The notes below the pieces were generated by a model that saw only the letters and a program-made list of their open reading frames with translations, was not told the DNA's origin and did no database searches. The position numbers and the translations under genes were made by a program. From Rikenellaceae bacterium (GTDB lineage Bacteria; Bacteroidota; Bacteroidia; Bacteroidales; Rikenellaceae), in assembly GCA_015060075.1 (NCBI GenBank), contig SUZE01000019.1:1-39968 (forward strand): DNA of 39,968 nt, in the 5' to 3' direction. Below, piece by piece: positions 8,260 to 15,603 of the stretch; the stretch's first letter is position 1, and every line of letters begins with the position of its first letter.

Positions 8260-11200
8260 ATGAAGCGTCTTATCGTTTTAATCTTCACAGTTGCACTCGC
8301 TGTTTCTGCCTTTGCACAAACGGGCAAGGTGTCGTTCTCGCTTATTGATTCGCAGACCAAGCAGGGTGTGATGGGTGCCGTAGTGGAGGTCTACCCTACC
8401 GCAAAACCGAATGACAAAAAGTACTACACTTCGGGCGCAAACGGATATGTATCGATTTCGGGATTGTCGTATGGTAACTACACCCTCGTAGCAACTTTTA
8501 TCGGCTACAAGGATTTGACAAAGACGTTTCGTCTGTCGGGAGCATCTCTCTCGCTCGGCAAGCTCGTTATGACCGAGCAGGCGGAACGTATCGAAACAGT
8601 TGTTAAGACCGTTAAGGCGTTGCGTACATCGCAGAATGGAGATACTTTGAGTTATAGCGCCGGAGCATTCAAAGTGTCGAACGATGCCGATGTCGAAGGT
8701 TTGTTGAAGAAGATGCCGGGTATCACCATTACCAATGGTGCTGTGGAGGCACAGGGTGAGACCATTCAGAAGATTTTTGTCGATGGCAAGGAGTTCTTCG
8801 GTGAGGATGTCAGCACCGCCATTAAGTCGTTGCCTGCCGAGGCGGTAGACCGTATTGAAGTATTCAACAAGTTGAGCGACCAAGCAGAGTTTTCCGGTAT
8901 GGACGATGGCGAAGGTTATAAGGCTATCAACATCGTGACAAAGGAGGGCATGCGCCAGGGTCAATTCGGAAAGATGTATGCCGGATATGGCTACGAGCCA
9001 AACTCTGATGATGAGTTGGCAAAGGGACACAAGTGGATTGTTGGCGGAAACGTAAACTTCTTCCACGGTGATTCACGTGTATCGTTAATCGGTCTGTTCA
9101 ACAATGTCAATCAGCAGAACTTCTCGTTCGAGGATATCTTGGGCGTAAGCGGACAGCAAGGTGGCGGTGGTGGTCGTGGTCGCCGTGGTGCCGTAGGACA
9201 ATATATGGTACGCCCACAGAGTGGTATTGCCCTTGTAAATTCGATTGGTGCAAACTATTCTGACGAGTGGGGACGCCGCAAGAATGTAAAGTTCCAGGGC
9301 TCGTTGTTCTTCAACCACACCGACACCGACAACAACTCGCGCACCGAGAAATGGTACGAAAACCCGATGCCTATCGGCTATATGTGGCAACAGGGCGTAT
9401 CGAATACTATCAACTACAACGCTCGTTTCAACGCTCGCCTCGATTGGAAGATTTCGCGCAGCGCATCATTAATGTCGCGAACATCGTTCTCATATCAGGG
9501 CAACAACCCTGAGTCATGGAATGAAGGCTACACCATAGGGGAAAATGAGTATGCCGAAGAGTTGGAAGGCTCGCAACATCAGTCATTGGCTTATACTAAT
9601 TCATATAATTGGAGCCACATGGACGCCTTCCGCTTCAATGAGTTTTTGCAGTTGCGCACCAAATTGGGCAAGCCTGGCAGAACTTTGACTGTAAGCGGTC
9701 GAATCAGTTACCAAAATAACGAGCGTAAGCAGCGTACCGCAGCCAATGATGCCAACGGCATTCGCTATGACAAAGCCACCGGCTCAGATTATCAGAATGT
9801 CTATAATGATTACTTCGGTGATGGCAAGTTGTGGCAGGATATGGTAAATAATCCGCTACTCTACTCGCCACTCTATCAATATGTGCACCGACCAAGCGAG
9901 GAGTACACGGTACGTGCAAATGCAACTTACAACGAACCTATTTCGCAGTATGCACAGTTGTCATTGCAGTATCGTTTGTGGTACGAGCATGAGATGAATG
10001 ACAAGAGCACCTACTACACAGATGCACAATATGGTAACCTTGTCAAGAACGATAATATGTCGCAGAAGTACCAGAGTGGGTTCTGGACACACCGCATCGG
10101 TCCGGGTTTCCGCTATGCAAAGAATAAGAATACCGTAGTAATAAATCTACAATACCAGCGAGATATTCTAAATGGTAATATCGTAGGTTCGCAGGGCGAT
10201 AAGATTGACAAGGTTTACAACCACTTCTCCTACTTCGGCATGACAAACATTGCTTTCAACCGCGAAAATACGCTACGAATCTTCCTACGTTCGTGGTCGA
10301 GCAACCCTTCTGTCACGCAGTTGCAGAGTATCTTCGATGTGTCGAATCCGCAATATATCAGTGTTGGTAACAAAAATCTCGACCCATCATTCACCCACGA
10401 TGTAAGTATGCACTACAACCTCTCGAAGGTGGATAAGGGTATAACCTTTATGTGGATGTTCAATGGTCAGTACCAACAAGATTATATCTCGGCATCAACT
10501 TGGAACAATCCGCAAGGATTTGACCTGCCTGACAAATTTGGCGACTTGACAATCCCTACCGACAAGAATGGCGACAAGTATCGTCCAAAGGAGGTTACCT
10601 CCTACGAAAATATGGACGGTTATTATTGGGTACGTACCCATGTGTCGCTCGGAGTGCCATTGTCATTTATGAAGTGTAACCTCAATATTCTCGGAGGTGT
10701 TACATACAATCGTATACCTTCGGCAATATATGTAACTCCGGAGAGTGGCAATGTATTGCAAAATATGATTGACCACAAGTTCCAGACCAACTATGCCAAC
10801 AATATCGGCTACGATGCAGGCGTAACACTCGGTAGTAACATATCGGAAAATCTCGACTTCACGCTGTCGTGGCGAGGTACATACAACCAAGCTTGGAACA
10901 CCATTGGTCAAACTGCCAAGAACGACTACTTCAACCACTCGGCAAACGGAAATATCAAGTGGACCTTCTTGAAGCGCTTGACCTTGACCGCAGCAGTTTC
11001 GTATGTGCAGTATAAAGGTATCTCTACCAACTACAACGAGGACTATGTATTGTGCAACGTCTATCTCGGTTGCAAGGTGTTTAAGAATAAGCGAGGCGAG
11101 GTGCAGATTGGCGTAAACGATATCTTCGACCAGAATACATCGTTTGTTCGCTCGACCGGCTCGGGATATACGCAGAATGCGTGGAACAGCTGTATCGGTC

Positions 11201-11352
11201 GTTACTTCTCGGTACAGTTCGTCTATAACCTCCGCCACTTCGGCAAGAAGGGCTCAACCAAGATGTCCGACTACAACTACAAGGAGTCTACCGGCTCGGT
11301 GGGGGTAAATCGTGGCACCTCGTCAGGCGGTTGGTGGGGACCGAGGAGATAA
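8260..11352 (+). CDS. Outer-membrane beta-barrel protein with carboxypeptidase-regulatory-like N-domain (TonB-receptor relative)
   Basis: A 1030-residue protein with a signal peptide (MKRLIVLIFTVALAVSAFAQ). It is followed by a CarboxypepD_reg-like beta-sandwich (about 22-105, ending in the typical SLGKLVMTEQ linker), a plug-like domain (about 120-225, with PGITITNGAVEAQGETIQKI and EVFNKLSDQAEFSGMDDGEG) and a long beta-barrel to the end. This is the OMP_b-brl family common in Bacteroidota, related to TonB-dependent receptors but without a SusD partner here. Odd points are a Gly/Arg-rich insert (QQGGGGGRGRRG, about residue 302) and a Gly/Trp/Arg-rich end (SSGGWWGPRR) in place of the usual terminal aromatic strand. 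The cargo is unknown. Its position behind a LytS/LytTR pair suggests regulation by that pair. Confidence 0.88.
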   Translation: MKRLIVLIFTVALAVSAFAQTGKVSFSLIDSQTKQGVMGAVVEVYPTAKPNDKKYYTSGANGYVSISGLSYGNYTLVATFIGYKDLTKTFRLSGASLSLGKLVMTEQAERIETVVKTVKALRTSQNGDTLSYSAGAFKVSNDADVEGLLKKMPGITITNGAVEAQGETIQKIFVDGKEFFGEDVSTAIKSLPAEAVDRIEVFNKLSDQAEFSGMDDGEGYKAINIVTKEGMRQGQFGKMYAGYGYEPNSDDELAKGHKWIVGGNVNFFHGDSRVSLIGLFNNVNQQNFSFEDILGVSGQQGGGGGRGRRGAVGQYMVRPQSGIALVNSIGANYSDEWGRRKNVKFQGSLFFNHTDTDNNSRTEKWYENPMPIGYMWQQGVSNTINYNARFNARLDWKISRSASLMSRTSFSYQGNNPESWNEGYTIGENEYAEELEGSQHQSLAYTNSYNWSHMDAFRFNEFLQLRTKLGKPGRTLTVSGRISYQNNERKQRTAANDANGIRYDKATGSDYQNVYNDYFGDGKLWQDMVNNPLLYSPLYQYVHRPSEEYTVRANATYNEPISQYAQLSLQYRLWYEHEMNDKSTYYTDAQYGNLVKNDNMSQKYQSGFWTHRIGPGFRYAKNKNTVVINLQYQRDILNGNIVGSQGDKIDKVYNHFSYFGMTNIAFNRENTLRIFLRSWSSNPSVTQLQSIFDVSNPQYISVGNKNLDPSFTHDVSMHYNLSKVDKGITFMWMFNGQYQQDYISASTWNNPQGFDLPDKFGDLTIPTDKNGDKYRPKEVTSYENMDGYYWVRTHVSLGVPLSFMKCNLNILGGVTYNRIPSAIYVTPESGNVLQNMIDHKFQTNYANNIGYDAGVTLGSNISENLDFTLSWRGTYNQAWNTIGQTAKNDYFNHSANGNIKWTFLKRLTLTAAVSYVQYKGISTNYNEDYVLCNVYLGCKVFKNKRGEVQIGVNDIFDQNTSFVRSTGSGYTQNAWNSCIGRYFSVQFVYNLRHFGKKGSTKMSDYNYKESTGSVGVNRGTSSGGWWGPRR

Positions 11353-11375
11353 CGAAGAGTTGAGAGTTGAGAGTT

Positions 11376-11408
11376 AATAAAAGCGATGAAGATTTCATCG
11401 CTTTTATT
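11376..11408 (+). terminator. Terminator of the outer-membrane protein gene
   Basis: A perfect 15-bp palindrome AATAAAAGCGATGAA / TTCATCGCTTTTATT with a 3-nt loop. The stem ends in A and T runs on both sides, so it can work in both directions between the convergent barrel gene and glf. Confidence 0.85.
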
Positions 11409-11421
11409 GTAATTACCATTT

Positions 11422-11465
11422 ATCAGGTTATAGAGAAATCGCCAACGATTTCTCTATAACCTGAT
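11422..11465 (-). repeat. Perfect 20-bp hairpin over the glf stop codon
   Basis: Arms at 11422-11441 and 11446-11465 are perfectly complementary around the loop CCAA. On the minus strand the hairpin encodes the last glf codons, its stop TAA and the next few bases. No T-tract follows, so it is more likely an mRNA 3'-end or translation-level element than a classical terminator. Confidence 0.8.
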
Positions 11466-12525
11466 GCATATCGTAATACTTGTAGTCGGCAAGTCGACCA
11501 CCAAACAAATACTTTGTTTCGGCATCGGCAAGGGCGCGATACTTGGCATATAGCAAGGTGTTGCGCTCGTTGTTTACAGGATAATATGGCTCTGCACCTT
11601 CGCTCCTCTCCATCGGATATTCGCGTGTAATAACGGTATGCTCTGCGCCCCTATCCTCGAAGTGTTTATGCTCGATAATGCGTGTGAATGGGGTTTCACG
11701 GTCGGTATAGTTTACCACCGCAGCACCCTGAAAATCTTTTTGTTGCAACTGCTCCTCCTCGAAGCGCAATGAGCGATACTCCAACTTACCGAAGCGGTAG
11801 TTGTAGAAGCGGTCCAACTCGCCCGTATATAGCACCTTTTCCGCCATCGCATCAAACTCCTCACGATGGTCGAAGTAGTCAGTTCCAAGGCGCACTTCAA
11901 CGCCCTCTAACAACCCTTCAATAAGCGGATTATAACCACCGACAGGGATACCTTGGTAGGTATCGTTGAAGTAGTTGTTGTTGCGCTCAAAGCGGAGTGG
12001 CAGGCGGCGAATTATCCACGCCGGTAACTCCTCGCAACTGCGCCCCCACTGCTTCTCGGTGTAGCCCTTGATAAGTTTCTCGAATATATCTTTGCCGACC
12101 AACGACAACGCCTGCTTCTCCAAGTTCGCAGGCTCATGGTCGAGGTGTAGTCGTTGCTCCTCAATCTTCGCCTTCGCCTCCTCTGCTGTTTTTATTCCCC
12201 ACAGCGCATCGAAGGTGTTTAGGTTAAACGGCAGAGGGTATATCTCGCCCTTATAATTTGCGAGTGGCGAGTGGATAAATGGCTTAAACTCAACAAATTG
12301 GCTCACAAAATCCCAAACCTCCTTGTTCGATGTGTGGAAGATATGCGCACCGTATTTGTGAACGAAGATGTTACCGTTATTTTCGCAGTAGCAGTTTCCG
12401 CCCGTATGGCTGCGGCGGTCAATCACAAGCACTCGCTTACCCGCCTTATGGGCACGATACGCCACGACAGCACCATACAATCCGGCACCGACAACGAGAA
12501 GGTCATATTTGAATGCAGAATTCAA
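11428..12525 (-). CDS. glf: UDP-galactopyranose mutase
   Basis: A 365-residue FAD enzyme that interconverts UDP-galactopyranose and UDP-galactofuranose for surface polysaccharide synthesis. Visible are the FAD Rossmann motif VVGAGLYGAVVA near residue 11, DRRSHTGGNC, the GAHIFHTS substrate-side motif, the family stretch YTEKQWG, and the C-terminal LFGGRLADYKYYDMHQV flavin-binding segment. Length is normal. The apparent start is TTG; no in-frame ATG exists upstream before a stop, and the codons just after it (NSAF) overlap a GAATTCTGCATT-type intergenic repeat. The perfect hairpin 11422-11465 covers its 3' end. No other polysaccharide genes are adjacent, so it stands alone. Confidence 0.92.
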   Translation of the reverse strand: MNSAFKYDLLVVGAGLYGAVVAYRAHKAGKRVLVIDRRSHTGGNCYCENNGNIFVHKYGAHIFHTSNKEVWDFVSQFVEFKPFIHSPLANYKGEIYPLPFNLNTFDALWGIKTAEEAKAKIEEQRLHLDHEPANLEKQALSLVGKDIFEKLIKGYTEKQWGRSCEELPAWIIRRLPLRFERNNNYFNDTYQGIPVGGYNPLIEGLLEGVEVRLGTDYFDHREEFDAMAEKVLYTGELDRFYNYRFGKLEYRSLRFEEEQLQQKDFQGAAVVNYTDRETPFTRIIEHKHFEDRGAEHTVITREYPMERSEGAEPYYPVNNERNTLLYAKYRALADAETKYLFGGRLADYKYYDMHQVIEKSLAISL

Positions 12526-12577
12526 AATGCAAAATTCAAAATTATACTTTTAGCCATTGGCCATTAGCCATTAGCTT
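12518..12577. repeat. Short tandem repeats before glf
   Basis: Two families abut: AATGCAGAATTCAAAATGCAAAATTCAAAAT, then TAGCCATTGGCCATTAGCCATTAGC. The same two families recur together at 21509-21570. Confidence 0.65.
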
Positions 12578-12587
12578 TTTTAATAAT

Positions 12588-12690
12588 CGTCATTCCGAGC
12601 GAATGAAATGAGCGTGGGAATCTCCCTTATTGTCATTAAAGAAAAAGCGGGAGATTGCCACGAGCCTAGTGGCTCTCGCAATGACGGAAT
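12588..12690. repeat. Large imperfect palindrome, dispersed-repeat type
   Basis: CGTCATTCCGAG...CGTGGGAATCTCCC is followed after about 20 nt by GGGAGATTGCCACG...TCGCAATGACGGAAT, nearly complementary throughout. An inner GAGCC/GGCTC hairpin lies in the right half. GTCATTCCGAGC/GGGAATCTCCC palindromes of this kind are widespread intergenic repeats. No function is assigned. Confidence 0.7.
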
Positions 12691-12754
12691 GTTTTTCTAT
12701 TTGCAAATTTAGCAATTTTTCGCCCACAAAACCGCAATAATCGAAAATAATTTA

Positions 12755-12762
12755 TAAATTTG
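12755..12762 (+). promoter_or_regulatory. -7 box ahead of the structured RNA candidate
   Basis: TAAATTTG matches TAnnTTTG. Transcription would begin near 12769, just before the first hairpin of the structured region. No clear -33 box is present. Confidence 0.4.
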
Positions 12763-12768
12763 TAATTG

Positions 12769-12960
12769 GATTGCGGGATACGCAATTCTTGTAGATGGCA
12801 TTTAGGCTATTGTTTCGTGAAGTAAAACGACCAAATTATTACAACGAACAGACAATAGGCACGCTAAATGCTCACGCCTCCTTGGCGTGGGTTGTGCTTA
12901 TGTTCGTTTGGGTACTTGGTCGTCCCATCTTCACGGTAAGCAAAATACCCACGCTTCTTA
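12769..12960 (+). ncRNA. Candidate structured non-coding RNA
   Basis: There is no coding frame here, but dense base pairing. A leading hairpin TTGCG/CGCAA comes first. A long hairpin follows: CGTGAAG 12816-12822 with 12929-12935, ACGACCAA 12827-12834 with 12916-12923, ACGAACA 12844-12850 with 12901-12907, and CACGCC 12873-12878 with 12884-12889. Competing pairings also exist: GCATTTAG 12798-12805 with 12864-12871, CTATTGT 12807-12813 with 12852-12858, and GCGTGGGT 12885-12892 with 12947-12954. The sets exclude each other or form pseudoknots. I do not recognise the family, and the strand is inferred from the upstream -7 box. Confidence 0.5.
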
Positions 12961-13024
12961 TTTTTAGTTAAGCGGTTGCTATCTGACAGCAACTACAATT
13001 ATGTTTAACTAAAATCAAAGTGTT

Positions 13025-13063
13025 ATGAAAAAATTTTCGGAATTATATAGTTTAGTGTTGTAA
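13025..13063 (+). pseudogene. 5' stub of the interrupted outer-membrane protein gene
   Basis: ATG AAA AAA TTT T is the start of a signal peptide, cut off at 13037 by the mobile unit. Read-through into the inverted repeat gives only 12 codons (MKKFSELYSLVL) before TAA. The remainder of the gene is at 19207-19936. Joining 13025-13037 to 19215-19936 gives MKKFLLFALTIFTFSSVKAQ in frame. Confidence 0.85.
13030..13037. repeat. 8-bp target-site duplication, left copy
   Basis: AAAATTTT directly abuts the left inverted repeat and is repeated at 19207-19214. The sequence is palindromic, so the exact element boundary could shift slightly, but this choice gives a restored gene. Confidence 0.8.
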
Positions 13064-13065
13064 AA
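13038..13065 (+). repeat. Left terminal inverted repeat
   Basis: This 28-bp sequence begins CGGAATTATATAGTTTAGTG and is the exact reverse complement of 19179-19206. Confidence 0.92.
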
Positions 13066-13104
13066 AAATATACAAATCATTTCGGAGAAATAAATAATAA
13101 AAAG

Positions 13105-13144
13105 AAAAAACCGATTATCTAATAAAATAGATAGTCGGTTTTTT
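13105..13144. terminator. Bidirectional terminator inside the left end
   Basis: AAAAAACCGATTATCT (13105-13120) pairs with AGATAGTCGGTTTTTT (13129-13144) with one wobble pair, and T runs lie on both strands. It would insulate the passengers from transcription of the interrupted host gene. Confidence 0.8.
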
Positions 13145-13194
13145 AATAACTATTGACTATTAATTATACAATCTGTATTTTTAAGAAAAAAGAT

Positions 13195-13464
13195 ATGAAT
13201 ACAGATAATAAAAGAGAAATTAATTTAGAATTAGTTAATGAATGGTCTAATTTTATCTATAACACGATTACCGATAGATTAGTAAAACAACCAAACTCTT
13301 CACGATGGTATAGTAAATGCTATGCATACTTAGAAATGGAGGGCATAACTGATGGTCGTCCTGATTTCATGCATTACCACGCAGCATACTATGATGCAAT
13401 GTGTAAAATTCTCATTGATGGAAAAATAAATTTCGATAGATTATTTGCATATTCATTTACCTAA
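13195..13464 (+). CDS. Small protein of unknown function (transposon passenger)
   Basis: An 89-residue soluble protein that I do not recognise. The start is taken at the ATG opening MNTDNKREINLELVNEW, because the upstream extension from 13153 is a low-complexity AT-rich stretch. It is helical in appearance with two aromatic-rich segments (SSRWYSKCYAYLEMEG and DFMHYHAAYYDAMCKIL). It ends by overlapping the convergent gene 13461-13793 by 4 bp, and the four shared bases serve both stop codons. AT-rich codon use fits the mobile unit rather than the host core genes. Confidence 0.6.
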   Translation: MNTDNKREINLELVNEWSNFIYNTITDRLVKQPNSSRWYSKCYAYLEMEGITDGRPDFMHYHAAYYDAMCKILIDGKINFDRLFAYSFT

Positions 13465-13793
13465 ATATTACTTTCCAAGTATAATAATTCCTCACGCAAT
13501 GCTTGTATGTCCTTGTTTGGAAAAAATATTTTGTTAGGGTCGCATTTACATTGAAGGTAATAAATACCATCATTTTTATCTTTTACAATGTTATAGCGAT
13601 GATGCCTATCATCTTCAATATTTACAGTATAAATTGTTGGGTGCAGATTCTTCTCATTAATCATGATTTCAAGAGAACATTGTAATGATTTACCCAACCT
13701 TTGACGACTTTCTGTTTCTTTTGTTGTTCTCAATGAGTTAAGTAGCGCAATAAAAACCTCATTCTCTAATTTTTGGTCTATCATATATATCAA
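13461..13793 (-). CDS. Small protein of unknown function (transposon passenger)
   Basis: A 110-residue protein with no recognised family. The N-terminal half is helical and charged (KLENEVFIALLNSLRTTKET), the centre has NIEDDRHHRYNIVKDK, and the C-terminal part contains YLQCKCDPNKIFFPNKD and a final helix. ATGs at 13793 and 13784 are both possible starts. A TACATTTG -7 box at 13818-13825 would place transcription about 18 nt upstream, so it has its own promoter separate from the radical SAM operon, which terminates at 13845-13877. Tail-to-tail overlap with 13195-13464. Confidence 0.6.
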   Translation of the reverse strand: MIYMIDQKLENEVFIALLNSLRTTKETESRQRLGKSLQCSLEIMINEKNLHPTIYTVNIEDDRHHRYNIVKDKNDGIYYLQCKCDPNKIFFPNKDIQALREELLYLESNI

Positions 13794-13817
13794 TTATTTT
13801 ATTTGTTAAACATATTA

Positions 13818-13825
13818 CAAATGTA
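13818..13825 (-). promoter_or_regulatory. -7 box of the 110-residue protein gene
   Basis: The minus strand reads TACATTTG (TAnnTTTG), about 25 nt before the start codon. No good -33 box is seen. Confidence 0.45.
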
Positions 13826-13844
13826 CTAATTTTTTCTAAAAATA

Positions 13845-13877
13845 GGTTAGCAACTTACTATTCTTCGGTTGCTAACC
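13845..13877 (-). terminator. Terminator of the radical SAM/peptide operon
   Basis: On the minus strand GGTTAGCAAC pairs perfectly with GTTGCTAACC across a 13-nt loop and is followed by TATTTTTAG. It starts 13 nt after the peptide stop codon, which supports the peptide being a real final cistron. Confidence 0.85.
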
Positions 13878-13889
13878 ACCAATTAAGCA

Positions 13890-13991
13890 TTACCAAGTAG
13901 AACGATACATAATACCGCAATTGTGCTCAGTGCCCTGTGCACAACCAGGAACGACCTTAACGCTTGACTGCTTTGAAATACCAAGTTTCAT
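13890..13991 (-). CDS. 33-residue two-cysteine peptide, candidate RiPP precursor
   Basis: A short reading frame too small for routine calling, read by eye: ATG at 13991, stop at 13892-13890. The peptide begins MKLGISKQSSVKVVPG and ends CAQGTEHNCGIMYRSTW. The leader-like first half is Lys-rich with no acidic residue. The second half holds two Cys (C17, C25) seven residues apart, His, Tyr and a terminal Trp, all common targets of radical SAM crosslinking. It lies 67 nt downstream of the radical SAM/SPASM gene on the same strand and is followed at once by a strong terminator, so the two form an operon. It is not a transmembrane or RHH-type sequence. The precursor role is inferred from context; the modification is unknown. 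Confidence 0.65.
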   Translation of the reverse strand: MKLGISKQSSVKVVPGCAQGTEHNCGIMYRSTW

Positions 13992-14058
13992 AATTTCTTC
14001 GTATTTTTAAGTTATAGGATTAGTTCGGGATGTCAATCCATTTCTCCCTGCATCTATC

Positions 14059-15603
14059 TCAATGCTCTATTATCTCTTTGCCAAATCTCTCTACTTCGTA
14101 ATCTCCCATTATTGCCAATCGTGTCTCAACAGGCAGTCCACATAGAGGATCATATCCCTCTTTGAGTTTTTGCATTAGGTCATATCTAACCTTTGCTAAC
14201 CAACAATTTACAGATGAAGGTTTTGTTAATACACCATGTTCATTATAATTGTTTCCACTACATAAGTTGCAATAATCACATTCAGGTTTTGTTCCACAAC
14301 CCTCAATCTTGCCTATATTAGTGTTTCTCCACTCTTGCAAGCGTTCACTTTTTAATATCTCTGCTACGGGTTGAGTGGTAACATTTCCCAATATCCAATG
14401 CATACTTGAACATATCACCATATTACCATCAGGGGTAATATCGTATGCTCCCCAACCTCCACTGCACGGATAGGCATCTGCGGGTTTTGGCACTCTTCCC
14501 TCGTTTGGCATATCAAGCCCAACATACAGAGGAATATCCTTATCACATAGTAATATCTCAAACTCCTCTTTGGATAGTCTTAGGTGGTTAATCATTGACA
14601 TATCGCCATCAACACCCATACACAAGTTGGCCTCTATCTGAAATACTGCACCATATTTTTTCGCCAATCCCTTAACAAAATGATAACTCTTTAAATTAGG
14701 TTTCATCACCACACATTTAAATGTCATCGGCACTCCATATTCTGAGAGCTTTTCTGCCACAGATATAGACTTTTCAAATGAACCTTTAATGCGAGTTATC
14801 TTGTCGTGAATTTCGGGGATACTACTATATATGGATATGCCTACCAAACGAGGATAGTAATCAATGAGTCTATCAACTTTGTTAGTAATTGCCAATCCAT
14901 TTGTGAAGATGTCAAACGCAATCTCCTTTTGATACAGGTAGTCTATTATTTCCCAAGCGATAGGTTTTGCAAATGGATCGCCACCCGACAGACAAACCTT
15001 ATAGCAACCAAGTGAATCTAATTCGTCAATCAACTTTTTATAATCGTTGATATCCATCTCTGCAAGGCAACATCTGCCACTCTTCTCGTCATCATTGCGT
15101 GTTGCTCCCATATTGTAGCAATGAATACACTTTTCGCTGCAATTATATGTGAGTTCAAGCATTACCGAGTAGATATTTGTATCGGGGTTGAGATATTTGT
15201 TATATTCAATCTCTGCTGTTTGGGAGTCGATTATTCCCTCATTTTTGAGATTAGCAAGATGATAGTGCGGAGACTCTTTCTTATTGACTCTGCTCCATTT
15301 TTTACGCATTGCGTGAATCTCATCTTTGGAGAATATCTTTGTGGTAACAAGTCCGACATCTGTTAAAACATCATCGAAAAACTCAATTATGCTTTCGGTG
15401 GGGATATTCGTCTTTTGAGATATGCGTTCTATATCTAACACGCCATTGCGACCTACGGCAAGTACTTCGGCAATAACATTGGCGGAATGGGATTCAAAGA
15501 AAAACGATTTTCCCTCGATAAGGTTGTACATCAGTGCAACTTGTGCAGATGGATTATATCTGCCACAAGTCCATTCAGGGCGAAAATAGGTTTTGTTCAT
15601 CAT
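14059..15603 (-). CDS. Radical SAM/SPASM peptide maturase
   Basis: A 514-residue protein. Residues 15-95 look like a PqqD-type winged-helix peptide-recognition domain (ALMYNLIEGKSFFFESH, SIIEFFDDVLTDVGL). The radical SAM core starts at about 145 with the [4Fe-4S]/SAM motif CSEKCIHC (C155, C159, C162), followed by the Gly-rich LSGGDP and IFTNGL strands. The C-terminal SPASM region (about 375-465) has the Cys set YPC, VIC, EGC-x5-C-x2-C-x2-C and VNC, expected to hold one or two auxiliary clusters. This architecture is typical of enzymes that install thioether or C-C crosslinks in ribosomal peptides. No transporter or protease gene is adjacent. Two tandem ATGs are possible starts. Confidence 0.88.
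   Translation of the reverse strand: MMNKTYFRPEWTCGRYNPSAQVALMYNLIEGKSFFFESHSANVIAEVLAVGRNGVLDIERISQKTNIPTESIIEFFDDVLTDVGLVTTKIFSKDEIHAMRKKWSRVNKKESPHYHLANLKNEGIIDSQTAEIEYNKYLNPDTNIYSVMLELTYNCSEKCIHCYNMGATRNDDEKSGRCCLAEMDINDYKKLIDELDSLGCYKVCLSGGDPFAKPIAWEIIDYLYQKEIAFDIFTNGLAITNKVDRLIDYYPRLVGISIYSSIPEIHDKITRIKGSFEKSISVAEKLSEYGVPMTFKCVVMKPNLKSYHFVKGLAKKYGAVFQIEANLCMGVDGDMSMINHLRLSKEEFEILLCDKDIPLYVGLDMPNEGRVPKPADAYPCSGGWGAYDITPDGNMVICSSMHWILGNVTTQPVAEILKSERLQEWRNTNIGKIEGCGTKPECDYCNLCSGNNYNEHGVLTKPSSVNCWLAKVRYDLMQKLKEGYDPLCGLPVETRLAIMGDYEVERFGKEIIEH

Noticed and set aside
12588..12690. Palindrome as a tRNA or attachment site
   Set aside because: No cloverleaf or CCA end, and no integrase or duplicated core nearby; it matches the pattern of widespread intergenic palindromes.
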